From: Streptomyces atroolivaceus
Lineage (GTDB): Bacteria; Actinomycetota; Actinomycetes; Streptomycetales; Streptomycetaceae
DNA: 64,000 bases
Assembly: GCF_000717025.1 (NCBI RefSeq)
Contig: NZ_JNXG01000001.1
Coordinates: forward strand, 636,548-700,547
Direction: 5' to 3'
The position numbers and the translations under genes were made by a program. The notes beneath the pieces are model-generated. The model saw only the letters and a list, made by a program, of their open reading frames with translations. It was not told the origin of the DNA and searched no databases. This document shows, piece after piece, positions 26,666 through 34,230 of this stretch (the first letter of the stretch is position 1; each line of letters starts with the position of its first letter).

Positions 26666-26671
26666 TATGCT
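26666..26671 (+). promoter_or_regulatory. -10 box of tRNA-Lys promoter
   Basis: TATGCT at 26666-26671, 17 bases before the tRNA. The -35 (TCGGCT at 26643) is weak and overlaps the permease terminator. Confidence 0.4.
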
Positions 26672-26688
26672 CGGGGGTGATCCATCAC

Positions 26689-26765
26689 GGGCCGTTAGCT
26701 CAATTGGTCAGAGCAGCGGACTTTTAATCCGTTGGTTGTGGGTTCGAGTCCCACACGGCCTACCA
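26689..26765 (+). tRNA. tRNA-Lys (TTT)
   Basis: Cloverleaf with acceptor GGGCCGT/ACGGCCT, D arm GCTC/GAGC, anticodon loop CTTTTAA (anticodon TTT), T loop GTTCGAGTC and an encoded CCA end. It marks the left edge of a block of strain-variable-looking genes. Confidence 0.95.
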
Positions 26766-26770
26766 CTGGA

Positions 26771-26806
26771 CCCCAGGTCAGAGTGTTTTCTGACCTGGGG
26801 CCTTTT
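26771..26806 (+). terminator. tRNA-Lys terminator
   Basis: CCCCAGGTCAG (26771-26781) pairs with CTGACCTGGGG (26790-26800) and is followed by CC and TTTT. Confidence 0.88.
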
Positions 26807-26876
26807 GCTTGTTCGGGCTTATTTCGGGCGGATGTTCCACCCAAGCTCCATCGAAGTGCAAACGATCACACGAAGA

Positions 26877-26904
26877 AGCCCCGACCGCATGCGCGGCCGG
26901 GGCT
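26877..26904 (-). terminator. Terminator of the small-protein operon
   Basis: AGCCCCGACCGC (26877-26888) pairs with 26893-26904, with one mismatch and a 4-base loop. It lies just beyond the stop of the 48-residue gene on the minus strand and is followed there by TTCTTC. Confidence 0.7.
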
Positions 26905-26912
26905 CCTGCTGC

Positions 26913-27059
26913 TCAGTGCTTCGGTGTCTCAGGTTCCGCCGGGACGAGGAAACCCCTCAGGCCTCGGGGCTCCTGCGGGTCACGGGAGTCGGGCGCCTGC
27001 CCGGCTTCCCATGCTGCGACCACTTCGGCGTACCGTGGGTCGGTCCATTCCTGCGCCAT
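26913..27059 (-). CDS. 48-residue hypothetical protein, last gene of small operon
   Basis: The peptide runs from MAQEWTDPRYAEVVAAWEAG to AEPETPKH. The ATG at 27059 has a near-perfect Shine-Dalgarno (GGAGGAGG, 9 bases upstream) placed in the 22-base gap after the preceding gene, and a terminator follows the stop. The N-terminal 'WTDPRYAEVVAAWEAG' should form an amphipathic helix; the rest is Pro-rich. I know no family for it. Position, spacing and ribosome site make it a real gene despite its size. Confidence 0.7.
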   Translation of the reverse strand: MAQEWTDPRYAEVVAAWEAGQAPDSRDPQEPRGLRGFLVPAEPETPKH

Positions 27060-27081
27060 AGGGGCACCTCCTCCTGCCAGG

Positions 27082-27570
27082 CTACCGAGCGCAGCTGTTG
27101 CCCGGCTTGGGCTTCGGCGTGATCACGATGGTGCAGTCCGGGGCGTGCTGGCACTTCGCGGCCACGGAGGCGAGGGTCTCGTCCGACGGCGGCCCCCAGA
27201 GCTCGTCGTCCAAGGGATAGCCGAGAGCTGCGATCGTCTCGCGAGTCCGGTCGATGATCGGCGGGTCGAAGTTCGTGGGGTCGTACCCCGGGAAGTGGTG
27301 CACGAAGGATCCGAGGCGCCCGCACAGCTCGGCGTACATGGCGGTGTGCAGGATCAGGGCATGCCACCCCTCGTCCACGATCCTGGACGGAGCCAGGCCG
27401 GTGGTGGGGTGCGTCGCGGAGGCAGCCACGAACTTCAAGCCCTCCTCGACGATCCGGCCGGCCATCTCCTCGCTCATGTGCGGATTGGCGTCCATGACGG
27501 TGGAGCGGCAACTGGTGAACTGGCTGTCGGGGATGAGCGCCCGCGCGATGACGGGCAGGTCTACGCTCAC
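27082..27570 (-). CDS. Small protein with glycine-rich-domain-like WHxxxLxT motif
   Basis: 162 residues. The core 'RIVDEGWHALILHTAMYAEL' and 'GSFVHHFPGY' resembles the motif shared by Streptomyces small proteins and plant/bacterial glycine-rich-domain (GRDP/DUF1399-like) proteins: an invariant WH, a conserved Thr-x-x-Tyr and a later HH. The spacing of histidines and cysteines could bind a metal. Function is unknown. The start overlaps the upstream stop by 4 bases (27567-27570), so it is coupled to the preceding gene. Confidence 0.78.
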   Translation of the reverse strand: MSVDLPVIARALIPDSQFTSCRSTVMDANPHMSEEMAGRIVEEGLKFVAASATHPTTGLAPSRIVDEGWHALILHTAMYAELCGRLGSFVHHFPGYDPTNFDPPIIDRTRETIAALGYPLDDELWGPPSDETLASVAAKCQHAPDCTIVITPKPKPGNSCAR

Positions 27571-27854
27571 CGTAGATCTCCTTCTGCTGGTTGGGGGGTC
27601 GCCGACTCGGCCGCTGTCCCCCAGGGAGCGGGCGGTCGAGGCGGAAGTCGTTCAGCTGGACGCTCTCCGGCGTCGCAGGGCGGGCAGGCCCACACCTCGG
27701 TGTCGAGGACGTGAGCGCCGTCGCGGTCGTGGATCGTGCCGGCGGACACGGCGCCGGTCACGAGAGGCCTCTTGCACCAGACGCAGGCCCGGCCGGCGGA
27801 CTGGTCCCACGTGAGCGTCTCCAGTACGGGGAGCCGCCGGGTGCAGTCGGTCAT
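27567..27854 (-). CDS. Small zinc-ribbon-like protein (two CxxC pairs)
   Basis: 95 residues from ATG 27854. 'ACVWCKRPL' and 'VWACPPCDAG' give two CxxC pairs about 37 residues apart, with 'GTIHDRDGAHVLDTEVW' between them, the pattern of a small zinc ribbon. It overlaps the gene on each side by 4 bases. The C-terminal 30 residues are Pro/Ala-rich. It could be a nucleic-acid-binding or assembly partner of the neighbouring small proteins; this is inference. Confidence 0.72.
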   Translation of the reverse strand: MTDCTRRLPVLETLTWDQSAGRACVWCKRPLVTGAVSAGTIHDRDGAHVLDTEVWACPPCDAGERPAERLPPRPPAPWGTAAESATPQPAEGDLR

Positions 27855-28000
27855 GACGGCTTCTTGCACAGATCGCACTCGCAGGCCGGGTACGCGTGTC
27901 TCTCCTCGGGCCTCTTGAGCGGGACGACCTCGGACTCCTCGTGGACCACTCGGATGCCGCCGTCGCGGTCCACCTCGTACACCTTCATCCGCATCGGCAC
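27851..28000 (-). CDS. 49-residue protein with C-terminal CxCxxC
   Basis: From GTG 28000 (GAAGGGA about 8 bases upstream); ATGs at 27994 and 27988 are alternatives. The body 'MKVYEVDRDGGIRVVHEESE' looks like a short beta-sheet unit. The end 'ACECDLCKK' holds a CxCxxC cluster. First gene of a four-gene overlapping operon, divergent from an XRE regulator. No family recognised. Confidence 0.6.
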   Translation of the reverse strand: MPMRMKVYEVDRDGGIRVVHEESEVVPLKRPEERHAYPACECDLCKKPS

Positions 28001-28131
28001 GATGACGTCCCTTCCACTACTCTGTGTTGCCTGGTCATCACTGCACCTACGACGGTAGGGAGCAGGGGCCGCCGCTTGAACTGACCGCTGGTACGGGTGT
28101 CCGGCCGTGGTCGACAGGCAAGGGGGACGCC

Positions 28132-29250
28132 ATGGACACCGGCTCACGCACCACCCTGACCAGCGGTCAGGGAACGCGGCCGCGCGGTCGTGGCGGCATA
28201 GTTGCCGGCTACGTCTTCCGCCTGATCCGCGAGCAGCTCGGCCACACCCAGGACACCCTCGCGGAATGGTTCCGGGTCTCCGCCGACACCGTTGCCGGGT
28301 GGGAGTCGGGGCGCCGCCCCCTGACCGCTGTCCCGGTCGGGCAGATGCTCATGTACCGCCACCAGCTGCTGCAGCTCGGCAGCGCGCCCGCGCTGCTCTT
28401 GGCCCTGCAACGAGCCATGGAAGCGGACGTACTCCTGGCCGGCGCCCTCGACGAGGACATCCCTGCCGACGACAGCCCTCTCGGCGCATGGGTCATGCAA
28501 CGACACCTGGTCGAGGTCCTCTCCTGGCCACTCAACGGCGTCACCCCGACATCGCTGCGAGCACTGCCCGACCCGCCGCGGCCGCGCCGCGGACCCGTGG
28601 CGCGTGGACCGGAGCTCCCCGCCGACGACAGACGACGCTTCTTCTCCCGCATGCGCCAGACCGCCGAGCAGACGCGAGGTGAGGAGCGCTTCCTCCTACG
28701 CCGCCAAGCCCTCTACCTCGCCGGATACGATGACGCGCCTGACACCTCCGCATGGCTGGCCCAGCAGCAGCGAACTGAGCGCCCGGACGGCTGGCTGACA
28801 AGCTGGCTCAACTCCCGCTCCGTCGCGGCTGTCGCCGCCAGGCAGGGCGACCGAGACCGTATGGGGCACTTCATCCGGACGACGCTTGCCGACGACGACG
28901 CGGGTGAGGCCGCCAACCTCAACTACTGGGCCTACTGGATCGGTGAGGCACCGCACCTGCAGCTCTCCGACGACTTCATCGCCGACCCGAGCCCAGGACC
29001 GTGGCCTGGTGACAGGCTGTTGCGCCACCTCGTGCGAGGCATGACCCCGAAGCACGGCTTTTTCGACCTGAACGTCCACACCCTGTGGGCGCTCCTCGCC
29101 GCCCGGCCGAACCTGCTCCGCCCCGGAACGGTGATCGGTGACGAGCTACGCGCAGCCCTTCCCGTGATGTTGGATAACCGGGAGTTGTCGGCGCACGCGC
29201 GCCGGGAGCTGGAGGGCATCCGGTACGCGATCCGCCTTGCTGAGGCGTGA
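28132..29250 (+). CDS. XRE-type helix-turn-helix regulator
   Basis: 372 residues. The N-terminal helix-turn-helix (about 22-75) reads '[20 protein letters not shown]' and '[16 protein letters not shown]', a Cro/C1-type domain. The remaining 290 residues form an all-alpha regulatory domain ending '[17 protein letters not shown]', typical of a Streptomyces regulator family usually encoded next to small unknown genes. ATG 28132 has AAGGGGGA upstream. It is divergent from the small-protein operon, which it may control, and is followed 12 bases later by the HD-domain gene. Confidence 0.85.
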   Translation: MDTGSRTTLTSGQGTRPRGRGGIVAGYVFRLIREQLGHTQDTLAEWFRVSADTVAGWESGRRPLTAVPVGQMLMYRHQLLQLGSAPALLLALQRAMEADVLLAGALDEDIPADDSPLGAWVMQRHLVEVLSWPLNGVTPTSLRALPDPPRPRRGPVARGPELPADDRRRFFSRMRQTAEQTRGEERFLLRRQALYLAGYDDAPDTSAWLAQQQRTERPDGWLTSWLNSRSVAAVAARQGDRDRMGHFIRTTLADDDAGEAANLNYWAYWIGEAPHLQLSDDFIADPSPGPWPGDRLLRHLVRGMTPKHGFFDLNVHTLWALLAARPNLLRPGTVIGDELRAALPVMLDNRELSAHARRELEGIRYAIRLAEA

Positions 29251-29262
29251 GAGGAGACGGGC

Positions 29263-29841
29263 GTGGCTGACGACCTGTCGGCAGTGAGCCGCTTCTTGTA
29301 CGAGGCCGGCACGCTCAAGAACACGCGCAGGACGGGCTGGTGGATGGCCGGGGTGCATAACCCGGAGAGCGTTGCCGAGCACTCGTGGCGTACCTCGCTG
29401 ATCGCCTCGATCATTGCCAAGCTGGAAGGCGCCGACCCCGCGCAGGCGGCGTTCCTCGCGGTGTGGCACGACACCCAGGAGACCCGCACCGGGGACGTGA
29501 ACCACCTCGGGAAGAAGTACGCCCCTGCTGGTGACCCGCAGGAGGTCACTGCAGACCAGACGGAGGGCATGCCCGAGGTCCTGGCCTCCGCCATCCGGGA
29601 CCTGGTCGCGGAGTACGAGGCCAAGGAGTCAGCCGAAGCGATCTGCGCGAGGGATGCCGACAAGTTGGAGTGCATGCTGCAGGGCATCGAGTACAAGGCA
29701 CATGGCTACGAGAACGCGCAGCGCTGGATCGACAACAGCAAGGGTCGCCTCGTCACAGAGACCGGCAAGCGCCTCGCCGACGAGCTCCTCGAGCAGGGAT
29801 CCCTCGACTGGCTGCGCACCGCTCTCGGTGAGAAGCCCTGA
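29263..29841 (+). CDS. HD-domain 5'-nucleotidase-like protein (HDDC2/YfbR type)
   Basis: 192 residues. Metal-binding residues of the HD phosphohydrolase fold are all present: 'NPESVAEHSWRTSLIAS' (first His), 'AVWHDTQETRTGDVNH' (HD pair) and 'RDADKLECMLQGIEY' (last Asp). 'RTGWWMAGV' near the N-terminus is typical of the HDDC2/YfbR group, which dephosphorylates deoxynucleoside monophosphates. GTG 29263 with GAGGAG just upstream. Co-transcribed with the XRE regulator. Confidence 0.88.
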   Translation: MADDLSAVSRFLYEAGTLKNTRRTGWWMAGVHNPESVAEHSWRTSLIASIIAKLEGADPAQAAFLAVWHDTQETRTGDVNHLGKKYAPAGDPQEVTADQTEGMPEVLASAIRDLVAEYEAKESAEAICARDADKLECMLQGIEYKAHGYENAQRWIDNSKGRLVTETGKRLADELLEQGSLDWLRTALGEKP

Positions 29842-29857
29842 CCCGGAACGCACGAAG

Positions 29858-29893
29858 CGCCCCTGTCCCGGCCGTAGGACCAGGACAGGGGCG
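29858..29893 (+). terminator. Terminator after HD-domain gene
   Basis: CGCCCCTGTCC (29858-29868) pairs with GGACAGGGGCG (29883-29893). Confidence 0.8.
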
Positions 29894-30067
29894 TGATCGC
29901 TGCACGGGCGTGGCGGCGTCACGACGACCAACCGCACCGAGATCCACAACCACAGCAGCGGCTTCGGGCGGTCGACGACGAGCCTCTGAGCCCTTTGTGG
30001 ACTTCAGGCACACCTGTACCAAATCGCCGATACGATCCCGATTTCACGCACGATCCTTGGGGGGACC

Positions 30068-30610
30068 ATGAGCAACCAGTACCCGCAGCATCCGCCCTTT
30101 GTCGGCGGCCCCGGTTACCCGCCGCCCCGAAAGCCGATGAGCGTCGGGGCGATCATCGCCATTGTCACCGGCAGCGTCTTCGGTGGGGTCCTTGTCCTTC
30201 TCCTCATCCTGCTGGTTGTCGGTGACGACGCCATCCAGGCCGACAAGTCTCCGAACCTCGAAGTGACCGCGCCCGTGGTCACGAAATCCGCGACGGCCGC
30301 GCCCGCCAAGCCGACGGAGAAAACATCCGAGGAGCCGCAGCAGGCCGCCAAGAAGCCTCAGCCGAAGGAAGCCGAATACCCCTCGGGTGATTACGTCGTC
30401 AGCGAGGACATCCCCGTCGGGACCTATACCAGTAGCGGGGCAGAGGCGGGTATCTTCGAGTTCTGCTCCATCACCACGGAGCCCACCGGCGAGACGACCA
30501 TGCCGAAGATCAAGTCTGCCGGGGTCGACGAGCGCATCATCATCACGCTCACCGAAGCGGACGGCGTCGTCAGCATCAGCGGCTGCGAACCGCTCAAGCC
30601 CCGCAAGTAG
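30068..30610 (+). CDS. Single-pass membrane protein with extracytoplasmic domain
   Basis: 180 residues. A Pro-rich cytoplasmic start (20 residues), one membrane helix ('GAIIAIVTGSVFGGVLVLLL', about 27-50), a Lys/Pro/Ala spacer, and an external domain beginning 'PSGDYVVSEDIPVGTYTSSG'. That last pattern, with two cysteines and a final 'GVVSISGCEPL', recurs in small Streptomyces surface proteins of unknown role. ATG follows GGGGGGAC. Monocistronic as far as visible. Confidence 0.75.
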   Translation: MSNQYPQHPPFVGGPGYPPPRKPMSVGAIIAIVTGSVFGGVLVLLLILLVVGDDAIQADKSPNLEVTAPVVTKSATAAPAKPTEKTSEEPQQAAKKPQPKEAEYPSGDYVVSEDIPVGTYTSSGAEAGIFEFCSITTEPTGETTMPKIKSAGVDERIIITLTEADGVVSISGCEPLKPRK

Positions 30611-30843
30611 TCAGACAACTTTGCGGCGCTCGGCCACCAGGTCGGGGCCCGCAGTCGCGCGCCCTGTCCACCGGTCCGTGCCCGGCGGCAAAGATGCGCC
30701 ATCACCTCCGCGATGGCGTGAACGTGTTCACTCGTGAGCGGATGAGTCGGCAGTGGGCGCGTGGTCGTCGGTCCCGGTCCTGGCCCGTCCTCGGCGTACT
30801 CGTCCGCGGGACGGTTGGATCCGAAGTCTCGCGGAGAGCGGGC

Positions 30844-31659
30844 TCAGCGGAACGCTGCCGCGTTCTCCTGGGCCCACTGGGCGAAGCCGCGTGCCGGACG
30901 GCCCGTCACCTTCTCGACCACGCCGTTCGGGGTGTTGTACTCGACCGGTGGGGCGGCGAACACCTCCAGCTGGAAGTCGATCATGTGTGCCGGCACGCCC
31001 TGCGCCCGCATCCTCGCCCGCGCCTGGTCCGGCGTCAGCTCCACGAACTCGACCTCCCGGCCGGCCGCCGAGCCCAGTACGGCGATCTTCTCCCGCAGCG
31101 AGATCCGCTCCGGGCCGGTCAGCAGGTATTCCGTGCCCGCGTGTCCGTCCTCGAGCAGCGCGGTGGCGGCTACCGCGCCGATGTCCCCCTCGTGCACCAT
31201 CGCGGTGCGCGAGTCCCCGTACGGCCGCTCGACCCGTCCCTCGCGTACCTCGTCCGCCCACTCCAGGGCGTTGGCCATGATCTCGGTCGGCGCCACCGTG
31301 GTCCACGAGAGGCCCGACGCCCGCACGGCCGGCTCCAGCGTCGACTCCGACCAGCCGGCCAGCATGGTCACCCGGCGGACTCCCGCCTCCTCGATCTCCG
31401 CCACCAGCTCGGTGCCGTTCCCCAGCGGGGCGTAGTCGTCGCCACCGAAGTTGATCAGGTGCACGGCGGCCACGCCGTGCAGCGCCGGCGCCAGCGCCGA
31501 CGCGTCGGTGAGGTCGCCGCCGACAACCTCGACCCCTGGGCCGAACGTCACGGCCCCGGGCCTCCGGGTGAGCGCCCGCACCGGCGCGCCGGCCTCCCGC
31601 AGTGCCGCCACCACCTGCCGCCCGACCGTGCCGGTCGCACCCGCCACCAGAAACGTCAT
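30844..31659 (-). CDS. NmrA-like NAD(P)-binding oxidoreductase
   Basis: 271 residues from ATG 31659 (GGGGAGA upstream; the 19-codon extension lacks a site). 'MTFLVAGATGTVGRQVVAAL' is the GxxGxxG Rossmann start of atypical short-chain dehydrogenases. 'VHLINFGGDDY' and the C-terminal 'EYNTPNGVVEKVTGRPARGF' match the NmrA/'NAD(P)H-binding' group, often quinone or azo reductases or redox sensors. A perfect 23-bp palindrome lies 61 bases upstream. Confidence 0.82.
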   Translation of the reverse strand: MTFLVAGATGTVGRQVVAALREAGAPVRALTRRPGAVTFGPGVEVVGGDLTDASALAPALHGVAAVHLINFGGDDYAPLGNGTELVAEIEEAGVRRVTMLAGWSESTLEPAVRASGLSWTTVAPTEIMANALEWADEVREGRVERPYGDSRTAMVHEGDIGAVAATALLEDGHAGTEYLLTGPERISLREKIAVLGSAAGREVEFVELTPDQARARMRAQGVPAHMIDFQLEVFAAPPVEYNTPNGVVEKVTGRPARGFAQWAQENAAAFR

Positions 31660-31719
31660 GCCCGTCTCCCCACGTCGTCCGTCGCCGGTCTCCCGGCCGC
31701 ACACGCACGATGACACCCG

Positions 31720-31742
31720 ATGCGGACAGATACTGTCCGCAT
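31720..31742. promoter_or_regulatory. Perfect 23-bp operator-like palindrome
   Basis: ATGCGGACAG and its exact complement CTGTCCGCAT flank ATA. A GATACT hexamer in the centre (31729-31734) would serve as a plus-strand -10. The shape is that of a TetR-family operator, but no TetR gene is adjacent. It probably controls the NmrA-like gene. Confidence 0.75.
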
Positions 31743-31784
31743 GGGCGTTCGTCCGGAGGGAAGGGCGCGCGACCGCGGCGCGGC

Positions 31785-32240
31785 TCAGGGGCGCGGCCAG
31801 GGGCGGCCGCCGATGCGTTCGATGTCGGAGTTGAAGCGTCGCAGGTAGGTCGCGAAGGCGGAGATGTCCTCGTCGGCCCAGTCGGCCATGACGCGCTCCA
31901 GGGCGCTGACCATGCCCTCCCGTTCGGCGTCGAGGGTCCTCGTGCCCTCCTCGGTGATGCGGAACTTGCGGGCCATGCCGCCGTCCGGATCGGGGATGCG
32001 CTCCACGAATCCGGCGCGCATCACGGCGGCGGTCTGCCGGTTGAGGGTGGAGACGTCGAGGTCGAAGGCTTCGCTGAGCTCGCCGACGGACATCGGGCCC
32101 TGGACCCGGATGCGGCTGAGCAGGACGTACGCGCTCCGTTCCAGGAGGCCGTCCTTACGGCGTCCCTTCCTCTGGTTCAGCAGGCCGTGACGGCTGAGCA
32201 GCATCTGCTCGTACTCGACCTCTTGCGTGGCCCTGCTCAT
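31785..32240 (-). CDS. MarR-family transcriptional regulator
   Basis: 151 residues. Winged helix at about 35-110: 'MSVGELSEAFDLDVSTLNRQ' (recognition helix), 'AVMRAGFVERIPDPDGGMAR' (wing) and 'FRITEEGTRTLDAE'. It is divergent from the MFS exporter gene, the standard arrangement for a drug-responsive repressor of an efflux pump. The shared 172-base gap contains a palindromic site. Confidence 0.88.
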   Translation of the reverse strand: MSRATQEVEYEQMLLSRHGLLNQRKGRRKDGLLERSAYVLLSRIRVQGPMSVGELSEAFDLDVSTLNRQTAAVMRAGFVERIPDPDGGMARKFRITEEGTRTLDAEREGMVSALERVMADWADEDISAFATYLRRFNSDIERIGGRPWPRP

Positions 32241-32347
32241 GCGCGGGCACCTCCTGCTTCCTGCCGGGCGAGGCCGGTGTGTCGTCGTGCCGTCGTGCGT
32301 GCTGACTTCATCGTATGTTCACGGTGACGTGCATAGGCCACATGATG

Positions 32348-32358
32348 TGCATAATGCA
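32348..32358. promoter_or_regulatory. Putative MarR operator (TGCATAATGCA)
   Basis: A perfect 5-1-5 palindrome. A second half-site GTGCATA lies at 32329-32335, 18 bases upstream. It precedes a TACGAT -10 candidate (32368-32373) for the exporter gene, so binding would block that promoter. Confidence 0.55.
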
Positions 32359-32412
32359 ATAGAAGTGTACGATGCCAAGTCTTCCACCGACAGATAGCCG
32401 AGGACCCGCGAT

Positions 32413-33867
32413 ATGGACGCCCCCCAGCCCACTGCCCGCGCAGGCGGCGTGATCACGACGCTGGCGCTCGCCGGCACCGTCGCGGCGGTGATGCAGACAC
32501 TGGTGACCCCGCTCATCGCCGAGCTGCCGCGGATTCTGGACACCTCTTCCTCGAACGCGGCCTGGGTGGTCACCGTCACCCTGCTGGTCGCCGGTGTGTG
32601 CGTCCCGGTCACCGGCCGGCTCGGCGACCTCCTCGGCAAGCGCCGGATGCTGCTGGCCTGCGCGGTCCCGCTGGTCGCCGGTTCGGTGGTGTGCGCCCTG
32701 TCCTCCTCCGTGGTTCCGATGATCGTCGGACGCGGCCTCCAGGGCATGGGGATGGGCATGGTGCCGCTGGGCATCGCGCTGCTCCGCGACGTGGTGCCCG
32801 CCGAGAAGCTCAGTGGCTCCATCGCCCTCGTGAGCGCCTCCATGGGAATCGGTGGCGCCCTCGGTCTGCCGATCTCCGCGGCAGTCGCCGAATACACCAG
32901 CTGGCGCGTGCTGTTCTGGGGCTCCGCGGTGCTCGCGGTGATGATCGCCGTACTCATCTGGCTCTTCGTCCCGGACGTCCCGGCCGGCGCCAAGGGGCAG
33001 CGCTTCGACGCGCCCGGGGCGATCGGGCTCGCCATCGGCCTGGTCTCCCTCCTGCTGGCGATCTCCAAGGGCGCGGACTGGGGCTGGGGTTCGGGCACCA
33101 CGCTCGGCCTGTTCGCCGTGGCGGTCGTGGCCCTCGGAGCCTGGGGGTACTACGAGCTGCGCACCCGTGACCCGCTGGTCGACCTCCGCACCACCGCCCG
33201 CCCGCGCGTGCTGCTGACCAACCTCTCGTCGATCCTGGTCGGCGTCGGCATGTACTCCTTCATGCTGATCGCTCCTCAGCTGCTGCAGTTCCCGGAGGCC
33301 ACGGGCTACGGCCTGGGGCAGTCGATGCTGGCCGCGGGCCTCTGGATGGCCCCCGGTGGAGTGATGATGATGCTCGTCTCCCCGCTCGGCGGGAAGCTGA
33401 TCAACGCGCGGGGGCCGAAGATCGCTCTCGTCCTCGGGGCGCTCGTGATCTCCCTGGGCTACGGGATCTCCCTGTTCCTCATGGGCTCCGCCTGGGGCCT
33501 GATGATCGTCGGAATCGTCATCAACAGCGGCGTCGGCCTCGCCTACGGTGCGATGCCCGCCCTGATCATGAGTTCGGTCCCGCTCTCCGAGACCGCCGCT
33601 GCCAACGGCTTCAACACCCTGATGCGCTCGCTGGGCACCACCATCGGATCGGCGGTCATCGGTGTGGTGCTGGCGCAGATGACCATCGACCTCGGCGGTT
33701 TCTCGCTCGCCTCCGAGGACGGGTTCCGGGTCGGCCTGATGATCGGCTGTGGAGTGGCGCTCGTCGCCGCAGCGGTCGCCGCGTTCATCCCGGGCCTCGT
33801 CCGGCCCGCCGCCGAGGGCGGCAGTACGGGCCCCGCCGCGGCGGACAAGGTCTCGGTCGAAGCCTGA
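32413..33867 (+). CDS. MFS drug exporter (DHA2/EmrB-QacA type)
   Basis: 484 residues with 14 predicted helices, the DHA2 number. 'GRLGDLLGKRRML' is the MFS motif A loop between helices 2 and 3; 'GRGLQGMGMGMVPLGIALLR' is the DHA2 motif B region; 'MGIGGALGLPISA' is antiporter motif C. Likely a proton-driven exporter of a toxic compound, controlled by the divergent MarR protein. ATG 32413 has GAGGA 8 bases upstream. Confidence 0.9.
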   Translation: MDAPQPTARAGGVITTLALAGTVAAVMQTLVTPLIAELPRILDTSSSNAAWVVTVTLLVAGVCVPVTGRLGDLLGKRRMLLACAVPLVAGSVVCALSSSVVPMIVGRGLQGMGMGMVPLGIALLRDVVPAEKLSGSIALVSASMGIGGALGLPISAAVAEYTSWRVLFWGSAVLAVMIAVLIWLFVPDVPAGAKGQRFDAPGAIGLAIGLVSLLLAISKGADWGWGSGTTLGLFAVAVVALGAWGYYELRTRDPLVDLRTTARPRVLLTNLSSILVGVGMYSFMLIAPQLLQFPEATGYGLGQSMLAAGLWMAPGGVMMMLVSPLGGKLINARGPKIALVLGALVISLGYGISLFLMGSAWGLMIVGIVINSGVGLAYGAMPALIMSSVPLSETAAANGFNTLMRSLGTTIGSAVIGVVLAQMTIDLGGFSLASEDGFRVGLMIGCGVALVAAAVAAFIPGLVRPAAEGGSTGPAAADKVSVEA

Positions 33868-33873
33868 CCCCAC

Positions 33874-33920
33874 ACGCGGAAGCGCCCCGTCCGGTTCGAC
33901 CGGCCGGGGCGCTTCCGCGT
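33874..33920 (+). terminator. Long-stem terminator after MFS gene
   Basis: A 16-bp perfect outer stem (33874-33889 with 33905-33920), one mismatch, then a 5-bp inner stem with a TCG loop. Confidence 0.92.
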
Positions 33921-34003
33921 TCCGGGGCGCAGGAACTTTTTCCTGCACGGGCATTGACCGTGGGAGTGGGCCGACTTACGTTCGTCGCGTTGCCCTTCGT
34001 ATG

Positions 34004-34027
34004 TCATATATGAGACGCGATATGAGA
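34004..34027. promoter_or_regulatory. Palindrome and direct repeat ahead of the binding-protein gene
   Basis: TCATATATGA (34004-34013) is a perfect palindrome, and ATATGAGA occurs twice (34008-34015, 34020-34027; 12-base period). AT-rich sites like this in a very GC-rich setting are usual for GntR- or LacI-type operators. It lies about 205 bases before the binding-protein start. The rest of the 33921-34230 gap shows nothing else I can support. Confidence 0.5.
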
Positions 34028-34230
34028 GCCGAGCGCCGTATGCAGTCAGCCCCGAGCCCCCTCCCCAGCCGCCCTCGGCGCCGCGGGAGACGCTGACGGT
34101 TCCCTCCGGCTCCTCAGGACTGCCGGGCTGCAGCTCTTCCTCGGAACACCTCCACCCCCGCACGCCTCCACGCTGTGGCGCCCTGCTGTCCAGCGCCCCG
34201 CCGGTGAGCACTCAGAGAAGAGAGCCGACC

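Noticed and set aside
26810..30735. An integrated mobile element at tRNA-Lys
   Set aside because: The block next to the tRNA looks variable, but I find no integrase, excisionase, replication gene or repeat of the tRNA 3' end, so I describe it as an accessory region only.
31741..31854. Calling the 37-codon frame after the 23-bp palindrome a gene
   Set aside because: It is too short and antisense to the MarR gene; kept only as a hypothesis of a truncated regulator.
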